Assembly: GCA_013375385.1 (NCBI GenBank)
Contig: JABXJY010000071.1
Span: forward strand, 1-10,449
Length of the DNA stretch: 10,449 nt
Direction of reading: 5' to 3'
From: Desulfobacterales bacterium
GTDB lineage: Bacteria; Desulfobacterota; DSM-4660; Desulfatiglandales; B25-G16
Below the pieces are notes generated by a model. It was not told the origin of the DNA. It saw only the letters and a list, made by a program, of their open reading frames with translations, and searched no databases. Position numbers and translations under genes: made by a program. Below are positions 1-6,547 of this stretch, one piece after another (position 1 is the stretch's first letter; the number at the start of each line of letters is the position of its first letter).

Positions 1-133
1 CCAGAAGTTTAGGGCTGAAGCCATTCTGAACGAGCAATTCATGGGCCAGAGGTGGCTCTCCAATGGGGAGGCTCTCTGTTTTTATGGACTTTTCTTTTTT
101 GTGTCTTTCCAGGGCTGCGTATATTTTGCCCAT
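1..133 (-). CDS. CpsD/CapB-type (BY-kinase) tyrosine autokinase, N-terminal fragment cut by window edge
   Basis: The minus strand has an open frame of 44 codons from an ATG at 133-131 to the window edge. It begins MGKIYAALERHKKEK, which matches the usual start of CpsD/CapB-family tyrosine autokinases of EPS loci (M-[SG]-K-I-Y-x-A-L-E-[KR] followed by lysines). An AAAGG ribosome binding site precedes the ATG by about 6 bases. The Walker motifs and the tyrosine-rich tail that would prove the kinase lie outside the window, so the call rests on this N-terminal signature and on context: it is the last visible gene of an EPS operon that contains a Wzz protein, the usual partner of these kinases. 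In known systems the kinase phosphorylates itself at C-terminal tyrosines and, with the Wzz protein, controls polymer length. Identity is likely; the XrtA-associated subfamily is inferred. Confidence 0.72.
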   Translation of the reverse strand, partial: MGKIYAALERHKKEKSIKTESLPIGEPPLAHELLVQNGFSPKLL

Positions 134-161
134 GGGTTACCTTTCACATGCGATAATTTTT

Positions 162-187
162 ACCACAGAGGCGCTGAGAGCACAGAG
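162..187. repeat. CACAGAG-type short-period repeat, left end of GxxExxY cassette
   Basis: ACCACAGAG at 162-170 starts a degenerate 9-base periodicity (ACCACAGAG / GCGCTGAGA / GCACAGAGT). The same 9 bases occur inverted as CTCTGTGGT at 811-819, and GxxExxY copy 1 lies between them. From memory, CACAGAG/CACGGAG runs often accompany GxxExxY genes in many genomes. Confidence 0.6.
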
Positions 188-239
188 TGAGCTTTCTTTT
201 TTGGCCGATGGGGAGACGACCATCGGCCAAAAGAACTCA
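188..239. repeat. Long inverted repeat / hairpin downstream of GxxExxY copy 1
   Basis: TTTTGGCCGATGG (199-211) pairs perfectly with CCATCGGCCAAAA (220-232): 13 bp with an 8-base loop. The homology continues outward imperfectly to TGAG (188-191) and CTCA (236-239) if a few bases are skipped. On either strand the stem opens with T's and closes with A's, so there is no U-run after the stem and a classical rho-independent terminator is unlikely. It lies 50 bases past the GxxExxY stop and 55 bases before the kinase start. Confidence 0.7.
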
Positions 240-289
240 GCCATCCGGCACCTCTTCATCCTCTCACATTGGGAATCCTACCCTCCTAG

Positions 290-673
290 TTAGTTGATCA
301 ACCTCTTTATCCCTTCCTTTAAAACAGGGACGTTGAAGTTAATCAAAAGACCCACCTTGCTGCTCGTCAACCTTAAATAAGTCAGGAGCTGCGCCTCATG
401 AATCGGCTGCAGGTTTTCACATGCTTTTAATTCAAGAATTAACTGGTTTGCCACAACAATATCTAAACGATAACCACAATCTAATTTCACGCCTTTATAT
501 TCTATAGGGAGCTCTTTCTGCCTCTCGTAAGGTATTTTTCTTAAATCTAACTCACGGCACAGACATTCTTCATAGGCCGATTCCAATAATCCAGGTCCCA
601 GGGCCTTCTGAACTTCAATAGCTGCACCAATGACCTCGCCAGTAAGGTCATTTATGTCCTTAGAACTCCACAT
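290..673 (-). CDS. GxxExxY protein, copy 1 (PD-(D/E)xK-like)
   Basis: Protein of 127 residues if started at the ATG at 673-671, giving MWSSKDINDLTGEVIGAAIE, the family's usual N-terminus. An upstream ATG at 742 would add 23 arginine-rich residues read through repeat DNA and is less likely. The name-giving motif is GLLESAY (28-34). The PD-(D/E)xK-like core is intact: YRLD with Asp71, then ELK with Glu81 and Lys83. EAQLLTYL (93-100) and GLLINFNVPVLKEGIKR follow as in the family. The fold resembles nucleases, but no biochemical role is established for the family, so I give none. It interrupts the EPS operon between ATPase and kinase and is flanked by inverted CACAGAG repeats, which suggests it arrived as a cassette. 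The ribosome binding site is poor (AGGAAGGG about 13 bases upstream). Confidence 0.9.
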   Translation of the reverse strand: MWSSKDINDLTGEVIGAAIEVQKALGPGLLESAYEECLCRELDLRKIPYERQKELPIEYKGVKLDCGYRLDIVVANQLILELKACENLQPIHEAQLLTYLRLTSSKVGLLINFNVPVLKEGIKRLIN

Positions 674-687
674 TTGATCTACAGATC

Positions 688-719
688 CCTTCCTCTGCGT
701 CCTCCTTGCCCTGTTAGAT
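688..719 (-). repeat. GGAGGACGCAGAGG leader motif and arm of an 11-bp inverted repeat
   Basis: Just upstream of GxxExxY copy 1 the minus strand reads CAAGGAGGACGCAGAGG, another CACAGAG-family unit. GxxExxY copy 2 has a similar stretch (GGGACGCAGAAG) at the same place. The adjacent CCCTGTTAGAT (709-719) is repeated inverted as ATCTAACAGGG at 795-805. Confidence 0.5.
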
Positions 720-794
720 GTTGTGATAAGAATAAACTGCAAAATTCAGCCATTCTTCACTGTTAGCCGAAATTACGTAGGAACTTTGAATCTT

Positions 795-819
795 ATCTAA
801 CAGGGTGAAGCTCTGTGGT
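795..819. repeat. Right end of GxxExxY cassette: ATCTAACAGGG arm plus inverted CTCTGTGGT
   Basis: CTCTGTGGT (811-819) is the exact inverse of ACCACAGAG at 162-170, and ATCTAACAGGG (795-805) the exact inverse of 709-719. The end lies 16 bases after the ATPase stop. The minus strand here reads ACCACAGAGCTT, close to ACCACGGAGCTT in the palindrome upstream of the ATPase. Confidence 0.6.
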
Positions 820-835
820 TATATGACTTTGACCC

Positions 836-2197
836 TTAATCCGTTGAATACGGTGGTGGAAAGATAATCTTCTGACCCACCTCAATCCTGTTGATGTCTT
901 TGATTTCAGGATTATGCTTATGGATGAGCTTCAGGTTATCCTCGTCAGCCCGGCCATAAACAGCCGCCGCCAGTTTGCTCAGGGTGTCTCCTTCTTTGAC
1001 AATGACGGACTTCCATGACTCTCTATCTTCTACCCTGAGACTACTCTCGATCTCCTTTGGCTTTTCTGGTCGTATGAGGTCAATAGTGTCGGCTTGTTTC
1101 TCTTCTGTTTGAAAAGCGGAAGTGCTTCGCTTCTCCCTCGGATTCGTACTGACTACATCTATTTTCCTCTTTATTACCAATGGCTGCTCTTTTGAGAGTT
1201 CCTTAAAAGGAGCCTGGGAGATAATCGGTATGGATCCGGCCAAGCGCCAAAAAAAATTCTGCCCTCGTCGGCTCATAAACGTAGCCGTGAAAATGATGAC
1301 AAAAAACAAAGCCAGCGCCCACTTCCAATAACTTCTCAAGGGAGATGAGGAAGCTTGTTGAGGTTGCTGCCTTTTCCTTGAAAGGACACTGTCAAGGCAA
1401 ATATCCTGGTAGCATTCCTTGACCATAGCAGGGGTAATTTTTTTCTCCCCTTTTGAGTACCCCAGGAGCAGGACATTGTCTGCAAGGATGTTAATCATCC
1501 TCGGATATCCTTCTGAATACTGATGAACGGCCTTGATCACATGGTTGGGGAAAATCTTGTACCCATTTTCAGCACCAGCTACCTTAAGCCTTGTTTCGAT
1601 ATATTCCTGAGTACCCTCCAGATCTAGCGGTTTGATATGGTAACGGATACTGATTCGCTGCAGGAGAGGCCTGCATATTGGTTGGCTTAACTTTTCATTC
1701 AGCTCCGGTTGACCTACCAGGAAGATATTAATAAGTTTTCTATCGGCCGTCTGTATGTTGGAAAGAAGCCGAATCTCTTCCAGGAGCCTAAAAGACAGCC
1801 TCTGGGCCTCATCAACAATCAAGAGCACATTTTTTTGATGCTGAAATAACCTTCGAAGAAAGTCCTCAAATTGGACCAAAAGGGGGCCCTTAGAGCTAAA
1901 TTGAGTTTTGAGACCTAAACCAGAAGCCACATAAAATAGAAAATCTTTGGCAGACAGGGTAGGATTTGATAGGTAAACGCATTTGATCGAAGAGTCGAGG
2001 TTTTTCAGAAGTGCCTGGACTATAGTGGTTTTACCGGTACCTACTTCGCCTGTAAGGAGGACAAATCCCTTTCGTTCCATAACCCCATACGTAAGTAAGG
2101 ACAAGGCCTCTTTATGGGTTTCTCCCAGATAGAGAAAACGCGGCGATGGCGTGAGGTTAAATGGTTTTTCTTTTAGGTTGTAGAACTCAGTATACAT
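836..2197 (-). CDS. AAA+ ATPase (ExeA/XrtA-locus type) with transmembrane segment and C-terminal LysM
   Basis: The 453-residue protein starts at ATG 2197 (MYTEFYNLKEKPFNLTPSPR, the canonical family start); a GTG at 2212 would add five residues and lies in a palindrome. Domains in order: AAA+ module with Walker A GEVGTGKT (50-57), Walker B LLIVDEAQ (125-132), sensor region GQPEL (162-166) and GYPRMIN (230-236); a transmembrane helix at about 293-308; a charged linker; and a LysM peptidoglycan-binding domain at about 397-447 (VKEGDTLSKLAAAVYG to EVGQKIIFPP). Related ATPases occur in type II secretion (ExeA) and in PEP-CTERM/XrtA loci, where they are usually near 270 residues without LysM. The layout implies a cytoplasmic ATPase anchored in the inner membrane with a wall-binding tail. 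It follows the Wzz gene and precedes the GxxExxY cassette and kinase. Confidence 0.9.
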   Translation of the reverse strand: MYTEFYNLKEKPFNLTPSPRFLYLGETHKEALSLLTYGVMERKGFVLLTGEVGTGKTTIVQALLKNLDSSIKCVYLSNPTLSAKDFLFYVASGLGLKTQFSSKGPLLVQFEDFLRRLFQHQKNVLLIVDEAQRLSFRLLEEIRLLSNIQTADRKLINIFLVGQPELNEKLSQPICRPLLQRISIRYHIKPLDLEGTQEYIETRLKVAGAENGYKIFPNHVIKAVHQYSEGYPRMINILADNVLLLGYSKGEKKITPAMVKECYQDICLDSVLSRKRQQPQQASSSPLRSYWKWALALFFVIIFTATFMSRRGQNFFWRLAGSIPIISQAPFKELSKEQPLVIKRKIDVVSTNPREKRSTSAFQTEEKQADTIDLIRPEKPKEIESSLRVEDRESWKSVIVKEGDTLSKLAAAVYGRADEDNLKLIHKHNPEIKDINRIEVGQKIIFPPPYSTD

Positions 2198-2205
2198 CTG
2201 AAGAT

Positions 2206-2246
2206 TCACCACGGAGCTTGCTATGATATAGCAAGCTCCGTGGTGA
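2206..2246. repeat. Perfect 19-bp palindrome (3-base loop) over the ATPase ribosome binding region
   Basis: TCACCACGGAGCTTGCTAT (2206-2224) pairs perfectly with its inverse at 2228-2246 around the loop GAT. In the minus-strand transcript the distal arm ends 8 bases before the ATPase ATG and contains the only Shine-Dalgarno-like bases (GGTGA at 2210-2206), so the folded RNA would hide them. The arm begins ACCACGGAG, a CACAGAG-family unit. Confidence 0.85.
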
Positions 2247-2324
2247 TATAATTATTTCTTAAGGCCCGGAGGGCCGGTCTTAGGGCGTTTGGATGCTTCC
2301 ACATAAAAAAGAAAGCTGTGAATT
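2247..2324. other. Wzz-ATPase intergenic spacer with small GC hairpin
   Basis: Between the Wzz stop and the palindrome lies an AT-rich spacer with one short hairpin (GGCCC-GGA-GGGCC, 2263-2275). On the minus strand it is followed by TTAAG and not by a U-run, so it is at most a weak pause or attenuation site. No other gene is visible. Confidence 0.35.
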
Positions 2325-3899
2325 TCACATTTTTGCAAGAATATTTTTTATGAAGTTCAGTGTAGCATCTGGTCCTTTTATGGCAAGGACAATCCCAACA
2401 GCAGATAGGATGAACCCTATACCCACAGAGGCAAATGCCAGGACCTTTTTCCATTTGATGCTCTTTAATTCTCTTTGAGTGTATCGAATGGGCATGCTAA
2501 CCAGGACAGGTAATTGGAGCTCCTTTTCCACTTCCTCAGGCGTGTTATAGGATGTGTCCATGATTTCCTTCAGATAGGCCAGACCACATCCCAGACCTAA
2601 CCCGAGGGCAACGCTCATAAAAAGTATGCGCTTGATATCCGGCTCAAAAGGTCTGATAGGGGTCCTGGCAGGGTCCAATATCCTGAATTGCTCACCTTTC
2701 TGTTTCCTCTCCATACTTACTGCGAGCTGGGCCTCTAATTTTCGGCTCAAGAGGGAATTATAGGTTTCTCGAATATTTTTGTAATCCCGATTCAGGGACA
2801 TGAGTTCCTGCTCCCGCTTTGGTGTGTTTTCTACCTGGGTCTGGTACCGCTTCATCTGAGAATGTAGTTGGGCTGATTCGGCCTTAAGATTTTTTATTCC
2901 TAACTCGACTTCCCGCAACTGGTTTGCCAGGTTTCTTTCGGACTGGGACATACCCCCATATTCTGCCACCTCTTGACTTTCCTTAGGATCGCTTTTCTCC
3001 CTAGATTCCCAATTCGAAATCTTCTCTTTAAGGCGTATAACATCTGGATGCCTTTCTGTGTATCTTGCTTCAAGTAGGGCCAATTGCGTTTTTAATTGGT
3101 CTAATGAGGTGGGTTGCTCTGTTTCTCCCCTGGTTTCGGCTGACACTACAGGTCTTCTTCTAATCTCGGCAGCCTCTGCGAGCTGTTGTTGGATCAGGAG
3201 CTTTCTGTTTTCGGCCTCCCTCAAATTCTCCTGGTTCGTAACTACCTGCTGCTGGATCCTTTCCAAAATCCTTAGGTTGGTTTCCAATTGTTCAGGGAGC
3301 CCCCCCATATATCTCTCCCGGTACCTCTTCAACTCTTCTTCCTTCTGCACCAGCCTCCTTCTGATGGTTTCCAGTTCCTCGGCCAAGAATTCTGCAGTGC
3401 CTATAGCCTGATCTTCTCGTAATTTAAGGTTTTCGGTTATGAAATAAGAAGCCAGGCCGTTGGTAACATCCGCCACCTGTTTAGGATACCTCCCGGTGAA
3501 AGAAATCTGAAAGGTACTCGTCCCCCGTCTTCCGCTACTGGAAGCATCTACCATTATTCTTTTACGGAGATTCACCACTTTGTCTTCCATAAACATCTGG
3601 CTGCCAGGTTCGTTGTAGAGATTAAAGTCCCTAATGATCTTTTCCAGATTAGTCCTACTGGTTACCTGTTGGGTCATGGTGCGTACTCGGTCTTCAATCC
3701 CAAGGGACACGATTTCTCGGACATAGGTTTCTGGCACCTTCTGGGGTTGGACCAAAATCAGGGTGCTGGCCCGGTAAACTCTGGGAAGTCTTAAACTCCA
3801 GCCAATGCCCATCAATATCGATAGCAGGAAGGGAATGATAATCCACCACATCCGACGAATGGCAATATCTTTGTAGTTTTCTATTTCGAGTGGTTGCAT
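2325..3899 (-). CDS. GNVR/Wzz-family polysaccharide chain-length determinant (XrtA-locus type)
   Basis: The 524-residue protein starts MQPLEIENYKDIAIRRMWW, with the first transmembrane helix at about 18-37 and the Wzz motif LPRVYRASTLILVQPQKVPE just after. The periplasmic middle (about 160-400) is rich in Glu, Gln, Leu and Arg, including RRRLVQKEEELKRYRER, as expected for coiled coils, and includes an insertion ending near 315. A proline-rich stretch (DPARTPIRPFEPD, 409-421) leads into helix two (425-442). A third hydrophobic segment (485-507) and a short tail follow. Such proteins sit in the inner membrane, set polymer length and pair with CpsD-like kinases; here no kinase domain is fused, and the separate kinase begins at 133. 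Length and the third helix fit the PEP-CTERM/XrtA subfamily. The ribosome binding site is weak (GAGC about 8 bases upstream), and a repeat element separates it from the barrel gene. Confidence 0.9.
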   Translation of the reverse strand: MQPLEIENYKDIAIRRMWWIIIPFLLSILMGIGWSLRLPRVYRASTLILVQPQKVPETYVREIVSLGIEDRVRTMTQQVTSRTNLEKIIRDFNLYNEPGSQMFMEDKVVNLRKRIMVDASSSGRRGTSTFQISFTGRYPKQVADVTNGLASYFITENLKLREDQAIGTAEFLAEELETIRRRLVQKEEELKRYRERYMGGLPEQLETNLRILERIQQQVVTNQENLREAENRKLLIQQQLAEAAEIRRRPVVSAETRGETEQPTSLDQLKTQLALLEARYTERHPDVIRLKEKISNWESREKSDPKESQEVAEYGGMSQSERNLANQLREVELGIKNLKAESAQLHSQMKRYQTQVENTPKREQELMSLNRDYKNIRETYNSLLSRKLEAQLAVSMERKQKGEQFRILDPARTPIRPFEPDIKRILFMSVALGLGLGCGLAYLKEIMDTSYNTPEEVEKELQLPVLVSMPIRYTQRELKSIKWKKVLAFASVGIGFILSAVGIVLAIKGPDATLNFIKNILAKM

Positions 3900-3913
3900 G
3901 TTAAGCTCATTTC

Positions 3914-4076
3914 TTTAGACAGGATTTACAGGATTACATGGATTTTTTTCGCTCTTTCATCCCACCGGGGCGTAGCCTCTATGGGCGGGCTTCCGGCTTG
4001 TAGAGCCTACAGCTCGGAGAGAGACAGAAAACTGAGAAACAACAAATCCAAATTATTTTGTTAATCCTGTCAAACA
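3914..4076. repeat. Inverted ACAGGATT-type repeat element between barrel and Wzz genes
   Basis: The left arm (3918-3946) has a 9-base period: ACAGGATTT, ACAGGATTA, CATGGATTT. The right arm (4044-4075) carries the same words inverted (AATCCTGTC at 4063-4071, AAATCC at 4044-4049). They enclose about 100 bases with an imperfect hairpin, GTAGCCTCTA (3972-3981) with TAGAGCCTAC (4001-4010), one mismatch in ten. The element fills most of the 205-base gap, lies inside the operon and carries no gene. Confidence 0.6.
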
Positions 4077-4104
4077 AGAAAGCCTGTGAGTCTCTAGCTC
4101 TTTT

Positions 4105-5394
4105 TCACCACCTCAACTGCTTGCTGGCGGTGAGAAGGAGCATCACTCTATTGACTCTAAAATCCTCCGTATTCACATCATCATCTCTTACAGCGTAGGA
4201 ATAATCCAGGGAGAGGGAAAACCAGCGAAGGAATGCCCATCTCAGCCCAGAATTACCCCTCCGGGTTTCCCATTCCCGGTCAGCTGGATCTTTATCCTGC
4301 CTGTAAGAAACGCCCCCATAAACGCTTAAGGGTTCCATGATTTGGTAGTCCAGTGTCGTGTTGGCGCTCCAATACGTGGTAAAACCCCTTCGTTCTGCCT
4401 CTAAATAGGCCTCATCCCAGCCGCCGCGGCCTCCAATGGTAAAACTCCCTCGCTCAAAGCGTTTCACTAATAATGCATCATAACTATATCCAGTTTCATC
4501 ATCGGATATCTCGTTCTGCTGGATGAAAGGACCACCTCCTATAGAAACAGAAAGATCAGGAGAGAAGGCATGTTCAAAACTGACAGACCCTTCATGAACC
4601 TTGTAGTCTTCTTCTGTAAGCCCCTCGAAATTTCGATTCGTGAAGTTGTAGCCAATTGAGCCCCTGGTATACGGCGTAATACGGTAAATGTATTGAATGC
4701 CTGTGGCATGGCCTGTATAGTCATCTCCAGCCATAACATCATCTTCCCGCGAGAAGTTTGCATCAGTGAATCCGTAGTCAAGCTCCAACCCATTTCTTAC
4801 ATTAAACCAATAATTGATCACGGCGAATGGGTTCTGGATCCTGCCATCGACCAGTGTTGGATCTTCATTTTCCAAAAGGTTATGTCTATAACCAAAGGCA
4901 ATAGTATCTTCTGGGCCAAACTGATACCGAAGACTGGCATTTCCTGTGTTCCTCTGGTAGGTATTTCTGGAAGTTCTGACCCCTTCAACGTCCTCGGTCT
5001 CCTCGATCGGTTCTTCAGTTCTGAGGTAGGTATCGGTCAGGTCGAATCTTAGGTGCTCTGCCATGTTCTGCCAAAAACCAAGTGTACCGGCTTGCCTAAC
5101 CGTATCATTTTCATCATGTTTATCGTACCAGACCCAGGTAGGGGCATAATCGAGACTCAGGGAATTATTTAGGGAAGAGATCGTCAGGTTTATCCCTGGT
5201 GATACGGTAGTCAGATAGTCTGATTTTTCATTAATATTGTCTAAGTAGATATTATCGTCATATACCTGGCTGACCGATATACGAGGAATAAGTTCAAAGC
5301 TGTACTGGCCTGATGATGTCATAGGAAAAAGAAAAAGTGACATCAAGAAAAGGATCCATATCTTGCTTATTAACCCGATTTTTCCTCTTCTCAT
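4105..5394 (-). CDS. Outer-membrane beta-barrel protein of EPS/XrtA locus
   Basis: This 429-residue protein has a signal peptide (residues 1-29: basic MRRGK, hydrophobic ILFLMSLFLFP, TSSG before Gln30). The rest is a succession of amphipathic strands rich in Tyr, Trp, Asn and Asp (for example LRYQFGPEDTIAFGYRH, GSIGYNFTNRNFEG, LSLDYSYAVRDDD) and ends in tryptophan (LLLTASKQLRW), the usual C-terminal signal for outer-membrane barrels. Size and position next to the Wza-like and Wzz genes fit the PEP-CTERM-locus outer-membrane family (TIGR03016-like), whose proteins are thought to form or support the polymer exit pore. The start codon overlaps the stop of the export gene (ATGA, 5391-5394), so translation is probably coupled. 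The subfamily and pore role are inferred; the barrel nature is well supported. Confidence 0.85.
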   Translation of the reverse strand: MRRGKIGLISKIWILFLMSLFLFPMTSSGQYSFELIPRISVSQVYDDNIYLDNINEKSDYLTTVSPGINLTISSLNNSLSLDYAPTWVWYDKHDENDTVRQAGTLGFWQNMAEHLRFDLTDTYLRTEEPIEETEDVEGVRTSRNTYQRNTGNASLRYQFGPEDTIAFGYRHNLLENEDPTLVDGRIQNPFAVINYWFNVRNGLELDYGFTDANFSREDDVMAGDDYTGHATGIQYIYRITPYTRGSIGYNFTNRNFEGLTEEDYKVHEGSVSFEHAFSPDLSVSIGGGPFIQQNEISDDETGYSYDALLVKRFERGSFTIGGRGGWDEAYLEAERRGFTTYWSANTTLDYQIMEPLSVYGGVSYRQDKDPADREWETRRGNSGLRWAFLRWFSLSLDYSYAVRDDDVNTEDFRVNRVMLLLTASKQLRW

Positions 5395-6020
5395 GGCACG
5401 ACGATCGTATCATTCGGCTCAAGGAGGATATTCTGCTCCAGATTTTTCCCTGAGATGACCTTGTCATAATCAAAGGGAAGAATCTCTTCTTTTTCGCCAG
5501 ATCTTCGGATGATACGAATGTTATCCTTGTGTGCCCACTCTCCGAAACCGCCTGCAACCGATAAGGCTTGAAGGACTGTCATGTGCGAACTCAATGGATA
5601 GGTTCCGGGCCGATTAACCCTTCCTGTAATATAGAAGTTCTTACTGCGAGATTCGAGGACGATTACCGTTACCTCTGGGTTGTCAACGAAACCTTGTAGT
5701 TTTTCTGTCAGAAGAGCCCTCAGATCCATGGTACTCATATCGGATGCCTGAATATCGCCTATCAAGGGAAAGGTAATTTTTCCATCAGGTCTGACAAGTA
5801 CCTGACGAGAGAAATCAGGTTCTCTCCAGACCTGGATCTCGAGAACATCCGATGGGCCGATTATGTAGGAAGAGTCAACCACTGTCGCCTTTTTGGTCTC
5901 TGGGGTGTTGGCTACAGTTTTTTCAGCCGCCATGGATTGATTAGAAAAAACGAGTCCACTTACTATCAGAGACAAGATTAAGCATCTTATGACCTTAGTT
6001 AAAAGAATTTTCAAATCCAT
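5391..6020 (-). CDS. Wza-like polysaccharide export protein (Poly_export + SLBB)
   Basis: The 209-residue protein has a signal peptide (LILSLIVSGLVF, probable cleavage near SMAA-E at 29-33). The Poly_export domain spans about 50-123 (SYIIGPSDVLEIQVWREPDF, VRPDGKITFPLIGDI, NPEVTVIVLE). One SLBB domain follows at about 127-185 (NFYITGRVNRPGTYPL, TVLQALSVAGGF), ending in NDTIVVP. It is short compared with E. coli Wza (about 380 residues) and lacks the C-terminal outer-membrane helix. No lipobox is evident: Cys13 lies in the hydrophobic stretch without an L-x-[GA] context. It is therefore probably a periplasmic adaptor that needs the downstream barrel for the outer-membrane step, which fits the ATGA overlap. 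A strong AAAGGAG ribosome binding site lies 6 bases before the ATG; the gap after the NusG-like gene is 22 bases. Confidence 0.92.
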   Translation of the reverse strand: MDLKILLTKVIRCLILSLIVSGLVFSNQSMAAEKTVANTPETKKATVVDSSYIIGPSDVLEIQVWREPDFSRQVLVRPDGKITFPLIGDIQASDMSTMDLRALLTEKLQGFVDNPEVTVIVLESRSKNFYITGRVNRPGTYPLSSHMTVLQALSVAGGFGEWAHKDNIRIIRRSGEKEEILPFDYDKVISGKNLEQNILLEPNDTIVVP

Positions 6021-6042
6021 ATCTTCTCCTTTGTTGGTTTTA

Positions 6043-6540
6043 TTAGGTAATTTTTTCCACCTGGGAGTAGTGCAGTTCCACTCTGGCGTCGTAGTTGAGG
6101 AGGTTGAGGAGAACCTTCACTCTGCCCTCTTCTGAGGCCCAGCGGTCAAAGATGCCCATGAGGTCCTTGAGGGGGCCGGAGCGGATGCGGATCCGGTCTT
6201 TTGCTTTGAAATGCAATGCCTTCCGGGCTACACAGTTCTTATCCACCCGCCTCTTTATGATCTCGATGACCTGGTCGTCTACAGGTGCTGGGCCATCATC
6301 AAATCCCAAGACCCGGCTTACCCCACTCGACCACCTGACCAACCGGTAGCTCACAAAGGGGTCGAAATGGGCAAAGATGTAATTGGGAAAGAGGGCCTTG
6401 ATGACCTTTCTAGATTTTCCATATATGATTGAAGTGGCTTCCATCTTGGGAAAGAAGACCTGGATAGACTCGTGCTCGAGGTGAGACACGGCCACTTCTT
6501 CCTTTTTAGGCTTGGTTTGTATGACGTACCAGTAGAGCAT
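6043..6540 (-). CDS. NusG/RfaH-type operon-specific transcription elongation factor
   Basis: The 165-residue protein has an NGN domain (about 3-100: WYVIQTKPKKEEVAVSHLE, KALFPNYIFAHFD at 48-60, GVSRVLGFDDGPAPV at 73-87) and a C-terminal KOW domain (about 110-165: DRIRIRSGPLKDLMGIFDRW). The length is close to RfaH (162 residues). Specialised NusG paralogs of this kind (RfaH, UpxY, LoaP) often stand first in polysaccharide operons, bind elongating RNA polymerase and suppress termination in that operon. Its position directly before the export genes supports the same role here. No Shine-Dalgarno sequence is visible: the 28 bases before the ATG are pyrimidine/A-rich repeat DNA (GTCAATC units). The start at MLYWYVIQTKPKKE is nevertheless typical for the family. 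Confidence 0.88.
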   Translation of the reverse strand: MLYWYVIQTKPKKEEVAVSHLEHESIQVFFPKMEATSIIYGKSRKVIKALFPNYIFAHFDPFVSYRLVRWSSGVSRVLGFDDGPAPVDDQVIEIIKRRVDKNCVARKALHFKAKDRIRIRSGPLKDLMGIFDRWASEEGRVKVLLNLLNYDARVELHYSQVEKIT

Positions 6541-6547
6541 GGGAGAT

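Noticed and set aside
199..232. Rho-independent terminator downstream of GxxExxY copy 1
   Set aside because: The stem is strong, but the T-run precedes and the A-run follows it on both strands, so no U-tract comes after the hairpin.
161..240. CRISPR array from the repeated CACAGAG and hairpin units
   Set aside because: Units are 7-9 bases with no regular spacers and no cas genes nearby; they are short-period or inverted repeats.
63..293. Plus-strand 76-codon frame at the left edge
   Set aside because: Runs through the kinase start on the other strand and the CACAGAG repeat; low-complexity read-through.
3058..3411. Plus-strand 117-codon frame rich in Ser, Cys and Leu
   Set aside because: Antisense shadow of the coiled-coil part of the Wzz gene; the composition is typical of such shadows.
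2325..3899. The relic at 7198-7668 being a recent duplicate of the intact Wzz gene
   Set aside because: The proline motif and transmembrane segment differ too much (KPFKPN versus RPFEPD, AAEFMDRSVKT versus LKEIMDTSYNT); the subtypes are distinct.
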